Shown in pieces: positions 47,387-58,639 of a stretch of 64,000 nt of DNA (position 1 is the stretch's first letter; every line of letters begins with the position of its first letter). Below the pieces are notes generated by a model, which saw only the letters and a program-made list of their open reading frames with translations, had not been told where the DNA came from and ran no database searches. The DNA comes from Syncephalis plumigaleata (Eukaryota > Zoopagomycota > Zoopagomycetes > Zoopagales > Piptocephalidaceae). The position numbers were made by a program, and so were the translations under genes. The stretch covers positions 496,001 through 560,000 of the forward strand of contig JAIXMF010000012.1 of assembly GCA_025201365.1 (NCBI GenBank). Reading direction: 5' to 3'.

Positions 47387-47545
47387 ATGTTCGTGTTACC
47401 ACCAGAGGCGTGCTCGATGATTCAGGTTGAAGCACGTTGTGTGGCGTGCACATGGAAAGAAAGCGATACACCACCTCCTTTTGCTATTGAGCAGGTTATG
47501 TCGCGAATACAAAGAAAGGGAATAATGGCGTTGAGGGGAGGTAAA
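47387..47545 (+). CDS. possible first exon of an unidentified gene or fragment
   Basis: From the ATG at 47,387, 53 codons (MFVLPPEACSMIQVEARCV...IEQVMSRIQRKGIMALRG) run to a donor-like GGTAAACAAT. The end faintly recalls the segment before the first EF-hand of calcyphosine-like proteins, but no EF-hand loop follows downstream. It may be a gene fragment or chance. A larger open frame on the opposite strand (47,422-47,916) is not convincing either. Confidence 0.2.
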
Positions 47546-48004
47546 CAATAACAACAATAGCGACGATGCTGATAATTGTATGTGAACCAACACACCGCCA
47601 AATGGCGCGTTATTTGGCTTAAAACAGGGAGGATGTTGAGAGAGAAATAGGCAGCAGGCCAAAAATAGAAATTTGTACGCTTCGGTGGTAACATAATACG
47701 CCAATCACACAGCAGGTTTCTTGTACGCGCAGTGGATTCAAAATCCACATTAACCAGTATGCACGAATTTACCGAACGTAGTGCACGAGTTAAACGTGCA
47801 ATGCCTGTACGTATTACGCACAGCGACTTGACAACCTTATAAAGCACCTGTTGCTTTCTCCCTACCGCAGATGTATCGCTATCATAATCTCGAGTATTTT
47901 TTTTGTTATTTTGCATCCGTTTTACTACCTACATTTGCATTCGTTTTACGTGCATATTCTTCCATTTCTTATTATTTCAACCAAGCAATCATATCTAGCT
48001 CAAT

Positions 48005-49192
48005 ATGGATTTTGGTGGTATGGATTTTTCTGGCGGCACTGATTTTACTGGAGGAATGGATTTTACTGGAGGCGGTACGGATTTCACTAGCGGTGGCATG
48101 GATTTTACCGGAGGAGGCATGGATTTCACTGGCGCTGGTATGGATTTCACTGGCGGAGGCATGGATCTTACTGGCGGCATGGGCTATGGTGATGGTACAG
48201 ACTTCAGTGCTATGGGCTATGGCGATGGTATGCAGCTTGGCCATGATACTGCTACCTACGACAACATGCATTGTGGCAATATGGGTGACCATGCGGCAAC
48301 TTACAATGGACACGATCTTAATGCCACCGACTTTCTCAATCAAGATGCTACCGCCAATGCCAACAACCATGGACTATCTGAAATAACAGTAGCAAATGGA
48401 CCTGTTCATGACGGCGATGCCAATAATCATGGTTTATCTGAAATAACAGTGGCGAATGGACCCGTTCACGACGGCAATGCCGATAATAATGAGCAGCAAG
48501 CGTCTGACAATTTTGTTGCATTTGCAAATGGTGTTCATAATGGACTGCAACAACACAACAAGCCCAACAAGCCACACAAGCCGAATAAGCCACACAAGCC
48601 GAACAAGCCAGATAAACATAATAAGCCGCCAAAACCGAATCAGCATAATCACGTTCACTCAGCGCATTCCATGCCTGTTTACACGTATGCCACCGTGCCG
48701 GGTGTAGCTGCTACCACTTCACATGCCATTCCTGTATACAATACGGTAACGGGTGTACCGCAATCGTATATGATGGCAGTCCCCGCTACTGCTGCTGCTG
48801 TTCAACATACAATGCCGGTAATTCATCCTGCGATAGTACCACCCACTATGATGTCGCCTGTTGCGCATGCTGGTGTTCATAGTAATCATGGCAATATGCA
48901 GTATGGACTGAAACCACAACAGCCTGTACAACCCGTTATGGTTGCACCATCACTTGGTCATCATCCTCATAAACCGATGACTTATCCGACTGGTGTAGGC
49001 GTCAACACGATGACTGCTGCTGGCAATTTAGGCAGTGGTGGCTGTATCAATGGCATGCCTCATCGTTGGAATAAGGAGTACACGACATTGGGACTTGCCC
49101 TAGCATTTTGTCTATTTCCCTGTGGCCTAATCTGCTGCCAAAATAGTGCCTATATGCAATGCAGTCAATGCCATCAAACTAAGAAGGAGTAG
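48005..49192 (+). CDS. BRI3-like membrane protein (2) with MDFTGG repeats
   Basis: A single exon of 395 residues. The N-terminal 60 residues are about ten tandem copies of a GGMDFTGG-type hexamer/octamer. A Gly/Asp/Asn-rich stretch with a duplicated block (NNHGLSEITVANGPVHDG twice), a KPNKPHKPNKP repeat, and a His/Met/Pro-rich region follow. The C-terminal domain GGCINGMPHRWNKEYTTLGLALAFCLFPCGLICC...CSQCH is shared with the neighbour at 46,780. Only the C-terminal domain is likely membrane-bound. The long low-complexity front could be an exposed, rapidly evolving tail. The BRI3 relationship rests on the Cys/Gly pattern. Confidence 0.6.
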   Translation: MDFGGMDFSGGTDFTGGMDFTGGGTDFTSGGMDFTGGGMDFTGAGMDFTGGGMDLTGGMGYGDGTDFSAMGYGDGMQLGHDTATYDNMHCGNMGDHAATYNGHDLNATDFLNQDATANANNHGLSEITVANGPVHDGDANNHGLSEITVANGPVHDGNADNNEQQASDNFVAFANGVHNGLQQHNKPNKPHKPNKPHKPNKPDKHNKPPKPNQHNHVHSAHSMPVYTYATVPGVAATTSHAIPVYNTVTGVPQSYMMAVPATAAAVQHTMPVIHPAIVPPTMMSPVAHAGVHSNHGNMQYGLKPQQPVQPVMVAPSLGHHPHKPMTYPTGVGVNTMTAAGNLGSGGCINGMPHRWNKEYTTLGLALAFCLFPCGLICCQNSAYMQCSQCHQTKKE

Positions 49193-49737
49193 ATGAATGC
49201 ATGGCGGTAATACTACTCCTGTCATATCAATTTATTATCTCTATCTATCTATCTATCATGATTATCGATTGTATTATTATACTCATTTCTCGTTCAATCC
49301 ACATTAGCCTGAATTAAATCCTATGTATTTATCTATTGTGTAGTACAAACACATGCTTGTTACATCCATTGTTATGTTGCAGAGGAAGCATACATGAAAC
49401 TAGCTTACAGATAGGAAGCGTGTATTCGTTTCATTTCATTCGTCCCGTATTCATACAGAATAGAATGACATGTATAGTCAATTTGCATGTGATTTCTAGA
49501 TCAATTCATTACTATTATTAGCATTCTACTTGTTCATACAATCTATTATTAATCCATGGTTCTATTGCATAAATATCAATCATCTATTGAATAAATATGT
49601 GTGATATTCTGATCATTGAAAAAGCAGCACGTTCATACTTTCAGATGGGATTGAATTGTTAAAATCGTAGTTTTATTCCAATCATGAAAGCATCGATCAT
49701 TAATAAAACTCATATAATCTTGCTATCGAATAGATTA
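49193..49737. other. convergent intergenic region
   Basis: AT-rich spacer between two convergent gene ends (BRI3-like on plus, secreted protein on minus), with AATAAA-like signals on both strands (for example about 49,590 and 49,700). Nothing else is seen. Confidence 0.55.
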
Positions 49738-50941
49738 CTATATCATCTTACGGAAATACCGCGTAAAACTATTTCCAGATGGCTTTGTTGGTACTGGTAG
49801 TGAGGTACTCTTCAATGCGGCCACAAGTGCAGTGCAATCCTGCACTTGTGTCAATATGGTAGATACTCGAAGCAGCGAAATATAGGCAGCTGTAGCTTCC
49901 TCCAATTTCTTTCCGGTTGAATCCTGAGAAATCACAGATCTGTCTAGTACTTGTATATGCTTTGCTGTTTTTGCATAATCCCTAGGAGTAATATTATGTG
50001 GATTTGCCAAAACACCTCGCTCAGTATTCTCAGCAATATAGCCGCCAAGTGCCCTATGGTAACCAGTACATGCATAAGGACTTGGTGATCCAGGACTACT
50101 TGCTATTGGCTTGGTATTGATATCCAACTGTTGTTGAGGTGGAAGTGGCTGTGACCTTTCCTTTGTATCAAAGCCAAACATTGTTGCCTTCAATGGACCA
50201 TTAGGTTGTTGCTCGATCAGAACACCTACATTCATATGTTAGATAGATGTGACGTAACTTGATAACACTTACTATCTAAGTTGAAATATATATCTTTAAT
50301 ACCGATATTATAAAGGTAAATGGAACCTGTGAAATAGTTAGTACATGCACTGAATAGCATAGATAAGCAACTTACCTTTAAGTAGTTGTGGCATGATTTG
50401 ACTGAGAGTAATAAGCTTATCTGCATAGTTTTGTTTGTCTATGAGTTCCCATAATACGTGACCATTAGCATAACGGTAAACAAGACAGTTTCCTGCAGGT
50501 TGAGATGGTTCTGCTGGAACTAGTATAAATTTCACTGGATCCTTCACATAATTGCGATATTCCTCGTTGGCTCCTTTAAGCGTAGTGCGTGCGCTCACAA
50601 GTGCCTTTTATACAAAGGTAAGTAAAAGAAGTATAAATGATGTCCATTATACTTACCTCAAATCCTGCTTTCTCATGATTATCAGTCGTGCACTTCATAA
50701 ACCCACGCTCTCTACCATGCATAATTTTAGCAAAACTGACAGCATTGGATTCTACAGCAATCCATTCCAGATTTGATATGCCTTCCTTGGCAGCTACTCG
50801 CTCTATGAAATTACGAGCATAGTACTCTTTAGCTTGGTTTCCAGTGACAGCAGTACCAGCTGCTTGTGTTTGGGTGGCACATGATATCAGTACCAATACT
50901 GTGGTTATCGCCAATGTCGTTTGATGAAGTAGTGAACGCAT
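49738..50941 (-). CDS. secreted protein with kinase-like layout (possible pseudokinase)
   Basis: The ATG at 50,941 starts a clear signal peptide (MRSLLHQTTLAITTVLVLISCATQTQAAG). At least four exons follow. In sequence order there is a candidate nucleotide-lobe segment (FMKCTTDNHEKAGFEALVSARTTLKGANEEYRNYV), a hinge-like NCLVYRYANGHVLWEL, then NIGIKDIYFNLDSVLIEQQ and LKATMFGFDT. These sit where HRDxKxxN and DFG lie in protein kinases but lack the canonical residues. An HRD-less secreted kinase-like fold is therefore an inference; the protein could belong to an unrelated secreted family. Pro/Gln-rich and Ser-rich segments end the protein. Confidence 0.5.
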
Positions 50942-51079
50942 GTTATTCGTGATATCTAGTAAAATCCAAAGATAGGATAGACGAGCGTGTATTTGTGTGG
51001 ATAGTGAGAGAAATAAAGAAAAAGAAATTAGCAATATTGCCGTCTCTATTTATGTCGTAAACAGCTCAGATGTGCCATT

Positions 51080-51298
51080 CTATTGAATAAAACGATGCTT
51101 CGACCGTGAACTGAGTATTGCGGAGCAAAACAATCTCAACTCCACATGCAAATTGCCATTAATAGTATAGCAATCATCAGTTGTGTTATGTTTTTCTTCT
51201 ATCTTGGTAATGCGAAATGTGTCCCATTCTGTTCCATCATACTTTGGATAAAGAGATGCTTCAGTTGTAGCTCGTGTACTAAGGGAAGGAGAAAACAT
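51080..51298 (-). CDS. short unassigned frame, possible exon or fragment
   Basis: About 72 codons (STRATTEASLYPKYDGTEWDTFRITKIEEKHNTTDDCYTINGNLHVELR) read like a beta-rich extracellular domain and could be an exon of a small secreted protein. No signal peptide or convincing splice partners are visible. It lies just upstream of the secreted-protein gene at 49,738-50,941, so it may be a fragment of a related gene. Confidence 0.25.
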   Translation of the reverse strand: MFSPSLSTRATTEASLYPKYDGTEWDTFRITKIEEKHNTTDDCYTINGNLHVELRLFCSAILSSRSKHRFIQ

Positions 51299-52280
51299 TG
51301 CATGATATCATCTGTTATCGCCAGTATGCTCATTACTAATACTCCATGCCAATCTATATTCATATTCAATCATTTTGATAATATTATGGTATGGATAGTA
51401 ACTACTATCGAATGTACAAGGTATTCGACGACAATGATAGTTAGGACATACGTACGAACGATGGCTGTAAATGTTGATACACTAATGACCTACTGAATAC
51501 ATATAGTTATCGATCCATGTCACGACTACAACCGTATGATTTGGTATTTGGTTCGTGATCCTCATCAGCCACACTAGTATGCATCGGTGAATGATCAACT
51601 GATAGCCTAGCCATTCTGATACTCGTCAGTTACACGTACAATCCAGCTGCGATGGTTTGGATGCATCGAGTCAGCAGCTGTTTATCGCATGATCTATGCA
51701 GTATTCCTTTGTGCATGGATATTGCCGGATGATTCTGAACAAGAATACCGATATAGTCATATACTAACCAACTTGTCCATTCCATCTAGGTGCTACATCA
51801 TCCTGTGTCTATCGGATGATATTGTCAGTTAACAGAAATAGGCCAGTATGCCTGATTACTGCTTACATATCTGATGTGATATTAATGTGATAAATTGACA
51901 GTTTGTTCACACATACACGAATACAAGATGTCAATGCGAGTATACATCTATTAGTCGTGATCTATTTGTCAGATGATGGACTATCGTTAAATACCAATGT
52001 CGTTAGATTGTCGCCATTCAAGTTGGAAACAGCATCCATTGACCGGTATATCATGTGGAAGTAGGCTGACTTGCCTATAGCAACATTACTTTGTTCTATG
52101 TAATAGCTTGCTACTATTTCATCTATAAATAAAGCACTATCAAAGCAGCTTGACTTGTCATCTTCATATTCATTCGCTGTTTCATTTCACGCTTACTACG
52201 CTCTATTGCTACGATCACTTGTATTCATCCATTTCACTGTGTTTATTTCTGCCCATTCATTCCACTAGGCCAACATCAAC
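51299..52280. other. intergenic, no gene recognised
   Basis: About 1 kb of AT-rich sequence without a convincing frame on either strand. Its end (52,150-52,280) is pyrimidine-rich with CATT motifs, the usual look of promoters and leaders in this window, which supports a former gene starting at 52,281. Confidence 0.45.
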
Positions 52281-52543
52281 ATAAAGTTCTCTGCCGTTAT
52301 CGCCGTTGCTAGTCTGATTAAGGTCGAAGCTAAGCCTATGCTAGATCATCGTTTTCTACTGCAATAGATATAAAGCTTAAGGCTGGTTGACGGATAGAGG
52401 GAAAGAGATGAGAATGGCAGCTGGTATATCATTGAGGATTTCCCTGAAAAAGTATAACTCATCCGGGACAGCATGGACTTGGAGGAGCTGAAAACATCAA
52501 TAAACTCATTCAACGCAGCGATATTCGAATTGATCAATTAACC
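52281..52543 (+). pseudogene. decayed small secreted-protein gene
   Basis: After a promoter-like pyrimidine-rich leader, ATCAAC-ATA-AAG opens a signal-peptide-like frame, (I)KFSAVIAVASLIKVEAKPMLDHRFLLQ, that is typical of secreted proteins except that the expected ATG is ATA. The frame then stops. A second coding-like stretch follows in another frame (RDENGSWYIIEDFPEKV, a stop, LIRDSMDLEELKTSINSFNAAIFELIN, then a stop). Lost start plus internal stop and frame change suggest a dead host gene. The family is not recognised. Confidence 0.4.
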
Positions 52544-53485
52544 AAGTAGATACAAGTATCCAAGCTAAGCATAACTATATCCTCATTGTACATGCTGTAT
52601 ATTATTGTGCTATTACGCGATAATGCGTTAACAACTGCAACAATGACATTAACCTTGACTACTAGCGTTTATCGGATAGCGTCTACCGGTCTAGCAAACC
52701 ATCCTTACTATGTCTTTTCCTTATTATTCTCTCCTTGAATACCAAAAATTCCAATCAACCACGCATACTTTCTTTACTTTCATAGCAAGTGCCATTCTAT
52801 TGCTTGGATATCAAGGATAGTTACAATTTCTGTATTTGTCAATCCTTTACTTGTTTATATGAACATTGAAGAGTAATAGAGTATTTCTAAATCAATGAGA
52901 TAATATAATAGTTTACATTTTACTATTACCATTCTATCCCATCCTATTTGACTATAGATGTAGCATTTACTATTACTACTAGAAGGAACAGACCATTGAC
53001 GGCCATAATTTGTTTACCGGTTGGCATCGTTCATCTATCCATGATTGGTTAGAGATTGCGATAAAAACTCCTATTCTTACCCATTGCATATTAAAAGTGT
53101 CCTTTTTTTCATTTCGCACTCATATCGATTGTTTCTTTCCTTCTTTGGCCTCACCGCACTCTTTCATTTCAACTAATTTGCCATAGTCTTTTTATTAGGA
53201 CTGCCATACGTTTGAGCATTCTTTCATTACTACGTACATCTCAGCGTGATCTCTCTCCTTTTCTCTTTCAAATAGTTTAGTGTAGTGTTATTGTATTTGG
53301 TGTAGCAGTGTTGCACTCGTTGTTTTCTCCTTTCCCTACTGCGCATTTGCATCCCGTTTGTACCAGTAACATTTACAAAAACAAAACAAAAGAACAGCAA
53401 CAGCGCTAGTAGTAGTAGCAGCAGCAGCAGCAGCAATAGCAGCAATAGCAGCGGCGATAGCAAGACAAACAATAGCAGCAACAGT
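52544..53485. other. intergenic/leader of the MATE gene with AGC repeats
   Basis: AT-rich spacer followed by a pyrimidine-rich promoter region (53,090-53,340). An AGC/AGT trinucleotide run (about 53,400-53,485) forms the 5' leader immediately before the MATE start codon. No gene is seen. Confidence 0.55.
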
Positions 53486-55491
53486 ATGGCATCACCGAAT
53501 GTCCCTCCAGGTAGTCAGCTACCAGCACTTGGTGGCTCTATTCCAAATCGACCCTACTCGTTAATACGCGACGAACTATCACCGCGTCGTCGTTCTTCTG
53601 CCGCCGAACTGCACGATGAACCGGGCGATTGCTACGAGCCATCCTCTCCTCGTCATCGTCCATCTAGTGGTGTACCAACTTACGGCACTCTCTATAAAGA
53701 TGAGTCATCGGATCGATTGATTGTAGGGCAGGATATTACTGAAAGTAGTCCATCAGGCTGGCCATCTCATCACTGGGTAAGTTGTGACTTTTGATTAATG
53801 TTGTGCAATAGTGGTGCGATATTAATAGATGATCAATTGATTAATCAACATCAACATCTATATTTATATATGTGTGTATGCATATATGGTAATCATAGGC
53901 TGGTGAAGATGAACGACTGATCCCACATGTACACACGGCAAATGATCTAACATCCGAGGAGATTGCTCGACCACGTCGGCTAATCAAGGAAGTGGGCTCA
54001 CTGGCCAGACTGGCCTCACCCGTGGTGTTAGCCTATCTACTACAGAAATCCATCGATATTACAAGTGTATTTTCATTGGGACATTTAGGTGCAGAGCAAC
54101 TTGCGGCATCTGCTCTAGGTACCATGTACAATTCGGTTACTGGCTGGTCAGTAGCACTAGGAATGGCTACAGCACTAGATACACTGGGTAGTCAGGCGTA
54201 CACGGCCAGCAGGGATCCATACGCGTTGGGTGTATACCTGCAACGAGCAATGCTGATTCTATTAGTGATGTCCGTGCCCATCGGGTTCATTTGGTGGTTC
54301 GCCGAAGGGATTCTATTGGCACTAGGACAGAGTCCCGAGTTATCCGCTCTTAGCAGCTTATTTATTCGATGGAGTCTACCATCGCTTGTGCCATACCTGA
54401 TGTTCGAATGTATGAAACGCTACTTGCAAGCACAAGGTAAGTTTATTCTAGTTTATCTTCATAACCATTAGTCTAGCTCATTAATCGATGATATGTATGT
54501 AATCGGCAACCATAGGAATCATGAATGCTGGCACATATATTTTATTGATTACAAGTCCCATCAATGTGTTGACAAACTACTTACTTGTATGGTGGCCTCC
54601 CATCTCATTGGGATTCATTGGATCGCCCATTGCCACATCGTGTACGCATTGGTTAAACCTTTTCCTTGCCATACTCTACGTGCGCTACGTCAAGGGCGGT
54701 GAATGCTGGGGCGGATTCTCGCGCGAGGCCTTCCGTCATTGGGGCCAGTTCCTACGTCTTGGTTTATCGGGGATGGCGTTGATCTGCAGCGAATGGTGGG
54801 CATTCGAGGTGGTCGCACTTGCCGCCGGCTACTTGGGCACCATTCCATTAGCGGCCCAAAGCGTTGTCTTGACCACTGCTACCATCACCTATATGATTCC
54901 AGCGGGTAAGGACTAGGCATGCTTTATTTGTTTATTTATTTTATACTAACAATGGGTATAGGCATTAGTATTACAGCCTGCAATCGCATAGGAAATGAGC
55001 TCGGTCTCAAGAATGCCAATCGAGCCAAGCTTGCCACGAATAGTGCATTGCTATTGGCGCTGGCAGTTTCCACGTTCAACACCGCGCTACTTATTTTATT
55101 CAAAGATGAATGGGGATACTTATTCAATAGCGATCCTGAGGTGGTGGAGTTGGTAGGCAAGATCCTACCTATCGCCGCACTATTCCAAATAGGCGATGTG
55201 TTCGGTGGTATTGGTGGCGGTGTTCTGCGTGGTACAGGACAGCAACACCTTGGCGCCTACTTGACCCTATTCAGCTATTACGTTATTGCCTTACCTATGG
55301 GCGTCTACTTCACGTTCCAATTGGACATGGGCCTTGCCGGTCTATGGTGGGGCCTGTGCACGGCATTGTTCCTCGTGGCAGCCGGTGAGGTATGGGCTAT
55401 ACTAACTGTCGACTGGAACGAGCAGGTGATACGATGTCAGGAGCGTATCGAGCACGACAACATCTACGAGGAGGAGACGTGTGTCGTATGA
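53486..55491 (+). CDS. MATE-family multidrug/toxin extrusion transporter
   Basis: Four exons separated by short introns, starting MASPNVPPGSQLPALGG. A cytosolic Ser/Pro/Arg-rich N-terminus of about 150 residues precedes the membrane domain. MATE features include RLASPVVLAYLLQKSIDITSVFSLGHLGAEQLAASALGTM, LGMATALDTLGSQAYTA, IRWSLPSLVPYLMFECMKRYLQAQG, WWAFEVVALAAGYLG and IGISITACNRIGNELG. The second half repeats the six-helix plan (IFxIGDVFGGIGGGVLRGTGQQ). MATE carriers exchange cationic or organic compounds for protons or sodium at the plasma or vacuolar membrane. The length fits fungal members such as yeast Erc1. The substrate cannot be read from the sequence. Confidence 0.92.
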
Positions 55492-55751
55492 AATCTATCC
55501 ATTTACGATTATCTATAAGTGTTGTTAGTCACATCCTAATAAATACATTTATATTACTTTATTGCTATTGTACTATACGAAATATTGGCTAATAATAAGA
55601 ATAAGAATGGTTTAATGACGCTGTTTAGTTCTTGTAATTAGTATTGTGTAAACATTTAATCCAATGAAAAGCATTATATTATGAATATGAATATGAGGAT
55701 AAAGACAAAGAAACAGTTGAAGACAAGGAAAGATGCTACAATCCATTAGCA

Positions 55752-56749
55752 TTATAATGGGCTATAATCAGTCTTAATGTCGGCGAGATTGGCATGCTTA
55801 ATAGGACATTCCGCCCATCGAATATACGATACTGACTCGGATTTCACGTCTCCCAGTTCTTTGGTAGCCTCTTCCGTAGTAACTGTTTTCGGAATAAGCA
55901 CTGGTAATTAAAGGGTAGGTTAGATTGACGTCAATGATGCGAATGTGTACATCCACCCGTTTACTTCTTACCAGGCTCGTTAAAACTCCAGTTGGCCGGT
56001 GTGTGCACATTGTGCTTCTCCTCAAGTTGAAGTGCTGCCACTAGACGTAGTACCTCATCGAAATTACGTCCACACGTTGCCGGATAACTAATAGTGGCGC
56101 GTATACGTTTTTTCGGATCAATGATGTACACGGAACGCAGCGTAAAAGTAGCCTCGAACGGGGTTGCTCGTCGACCATTCTCGCGTGCCACATCCAGCAT
56201 ATCGTAGAGCTTGGCCACCTCGCACGAGACATCGGCCACCTATACGTCACAGGGATTATCGTTGATTATTGCCGAATGATATGATTTGTAGTGTGGCTAT
56301 CACTTACCACCGGACTATCAAATGATCCTATTTGCATAATCTCATCGATATCCTTTATCCATTCTTGATGTCTATCCACGCTATCTACACTTAGACCTAA
56401 TAGTTTACAGCCGAGTGCTTCCATTTCAGGCTTGAGCAATGCTACCGCCACAAGTTCCGTGGTACATACAGGTGCTGTTTACGCATTGATAATATTTGCA
56501 TTCAACAATTGATTAATTAGCAAGTATACGTATTTATTGGTAAACAATCCTTACTGAAATCCATGGGATGGGCGTAGAATATACACCAAGAGTCTGCAAT
56601 GTACTCGTAAAGGTTGATACGACCTATGGTTGAATCGGCCGTGAAATCTATACAGTTCATTGATAACATGTCAATGCATGATCACTAGTGTGATTGTTGT
56701 GATATCGTCACTACTTCATACCAGGAGCTATAGTTCCAATGCAAAGCAT
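55752..56749 (-). CDS. 1-Cys peroxiredoxin (Prx6 type), copy A
   Basis: Five or more exons. The ATG at 56,749 gives MLCIGTIAPG. Following parts are DFTADSTIGRINLYEYIADSWCIFYAHPMDF, then APVCTTEL carrying the peroxidatic Cys. Next come LLGLSVDSVDRHQEWIKDI, ATFTLRSVYIIDPKKRIRATISYPATCGRNFDEVLRLV and the 1-Cys C-terminal extension HNVHTPANW. It reduces hydrogen peroxide and lipid peroxides. The HPADF block reads HPMDF here, and the C-terminus (SVSYIRWAECPIKHANLADIK) departs from the usual PYLR ending, so this copy is more diverged than copy B. Confidence 0.85.
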
Positions 56750-57923
56750 ATTGAATAATAGTAATAGCAACAAGATAGAAATGCTTAATCCAACCGTAAT
56801 ATCCCTCGAATAACAACAATGCTGATAATGATACTGATACGTGAAAAAAATAGATAAACGATGAATATAGGAGGAGAAAACAACTAACTAACCAAGCAAC
56901 TAACTGACTAACTGACTGACTGACCAGTGACGAACGGCCAACATTCAAAGATCCACGTTAAATAGGAAGGCCAATGAGTAGCAAAAGGAAATTAGTTTAG
57001 TGGACATCGTGCAACACTATCCTCTCGCTTTACATGGATGACTGGCAAAAAAAAGCGATACATACCTACGTAGCATATCTAGTAGTTTACATGGATGCCG
57101 ATAATGATGAAGAACCAAGATGAGATAGGCACTGTCTACATTAGTATACTCGGTATGTTCTATAGCATGGTGCATACGCGCGTAGGAATAAATGGATATA
57201 CTATGGATATGATCATAGCCTCCCAATTTGGATGTGCATATATAGACATGATCAATGAATGGCAGGTAGGAAAGCAATGACATGGATACCTGCTAGAAAT
57301 GGAAGCGTCTAGACTCGCGCCACCTTCCAGAAAAGCGAGGATTGCTTGGAATGCAACCAGCCTCGTGTATGTCTGTCAAAGGAGCAGCGACAGCAACCTA
57401 GTTTTCCATCATCCAATGTAGCAATGGCGACACAAGTAAATGGGAACTGTTCCATAGAATAAAGTAAATGTGCATGTACGTGTATATCAATGTGTGGTGC
57501 ATAGAGCATGGTGCATATGTTCCATTGTCGATGCGGTAGAACCAGTGATAGCACGGTGACAATTATCGTTAAATGATGCGGAATAAGATTGATGCGGCAA
57601 CTCTTGACCAAAATAAGCTCGCCACTTCTTGTCTCTCTCTCTCATCTGTGCAAACGCAATGGTAGCACACACATGCAGGTATGCAAGCACGCAAGTACCT
57701 CATGGTCATTGCTCTATCGTGTATTCGACGAATAAAACCGATTAGAAATAGGAAATAGTAATGTTGTCGTCATATAAACGAATCAGATAAACATAATGTG
57801 TTATTTATTGATATATAGCAGGGTAAAAGAGAGCGATATAACGGTAAGCGATCAGTGTGCCTTTACTACACACTCATTATAGACAGAGATATGCGCTTAC
57901 TAGTATTATTACTAGTATTATTA
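56750..57923. other. intergenic between the peroxiredoxin paralogs
   Basis: Contains AACTAACTGACTGACTGAC-like microsatellite (56,880-56,930) and a short CTCTCT run (about 57,630). A 100-codon frame on minus (57,309-57,611) includes a Cys-containing stretch but has no supporting signals. No gene is called. Confidence 0.45.
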
Positions 57924-58639
57924 TTAGTCTTTCAACTTGGTTAAGCGTAAATATGGCTTAACCGTGGTGAAGCCAGGGAATAGTTTCTTAGCCTCTTCGT
58001 CCGTGACACCTGGATGAATGATCACTTCATCGCCTGGTTGCCAATTGGCCGGTGTGGTAACGCGGCGTCGATCCGTCAACTGTAGACTGTCGACCACACG
58101 TATGATCTCGTCAAAGTTACGTCCGCAACTAGCCGGGTAAGTAAGCGTTAGTCGGATGGTCTTCTTTGGGTCAATGATATACACGGATCGCACGGTGAAT
58201 GGCACGCCCGACTTTTGTATGTTGGTCGGATCGTGTTCCGGTGTGTCGAGCATGCTGTAGAGGGTGGCCACCTTCGTGTCTTTATCGGCGATAATGGGGA
58301 AATCCAGATTGACATGGTTCACCTCGTTAATATCGCGAATCCAGCCTTCGTGATCCTCGAGCGAGTCCACGCTAAGACCGATCACTTTGACATTGCGATC
58401 CTTGAAGGCCTGCGAGAGACGAGCCACCTGACCAAGTTCCGTGGTGCACACTGGAGTGAAATCGGCCGGATGCGAGAATAGAATGGCCCAACTGTCACCG
58501 ATCCATTCGTGGAAGTTAATGGTGCCCTTTGTGGTGAGAGCAGTGAAATCTACAAACGATCAATCAATAATGAACGATTAGATAACCGTAGACTACTACC
58601 TGGAGCAACATCTCCTAGACGAAGTGTAGTGTATGACAT
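57924..58639 (-). CDS. 1-Cys peroxiredoxin (Prx6 type), copy B
   Basis: Three exons. The ATG at 58,639 gives MSYTTLRLGDVAPG. The main exon is collinear with Prx6/yeast Prx1. It carries the catalytic loop HPADFTPVCTTELG, the resolving environment VIGLSVDSLEDHEGWIRDI, PFTVRSVYIIDPKKTIRLTLTYPASCGRNFDEIIRVVDSLQL, TPANWQPGDEVIIHPGV and the conserved end FPGFTTVKPYLRLTKLKD. No mitochondrial presequence is obvious. It lies about 1.2 kb from and parallel to copy A, so the two arose by tandem duplication. Confidence 0.93.

Noticed and set aside
47700-47780. tRNA-Gln-like anticodon arm (GTGGATTTTGAATCCAC on minus)
   Set aside because: No acceptor stem pairing and no TTCRANNC box in the expected position; only the anticodon hairpin resembles a tRNA.
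57309-57611. 100-codon minus-strand frame with a Cys pair between the peroxiredoxin genes
   Set aside because: No homology, no splice or leader signals, and the N-terminal part looks compositional.
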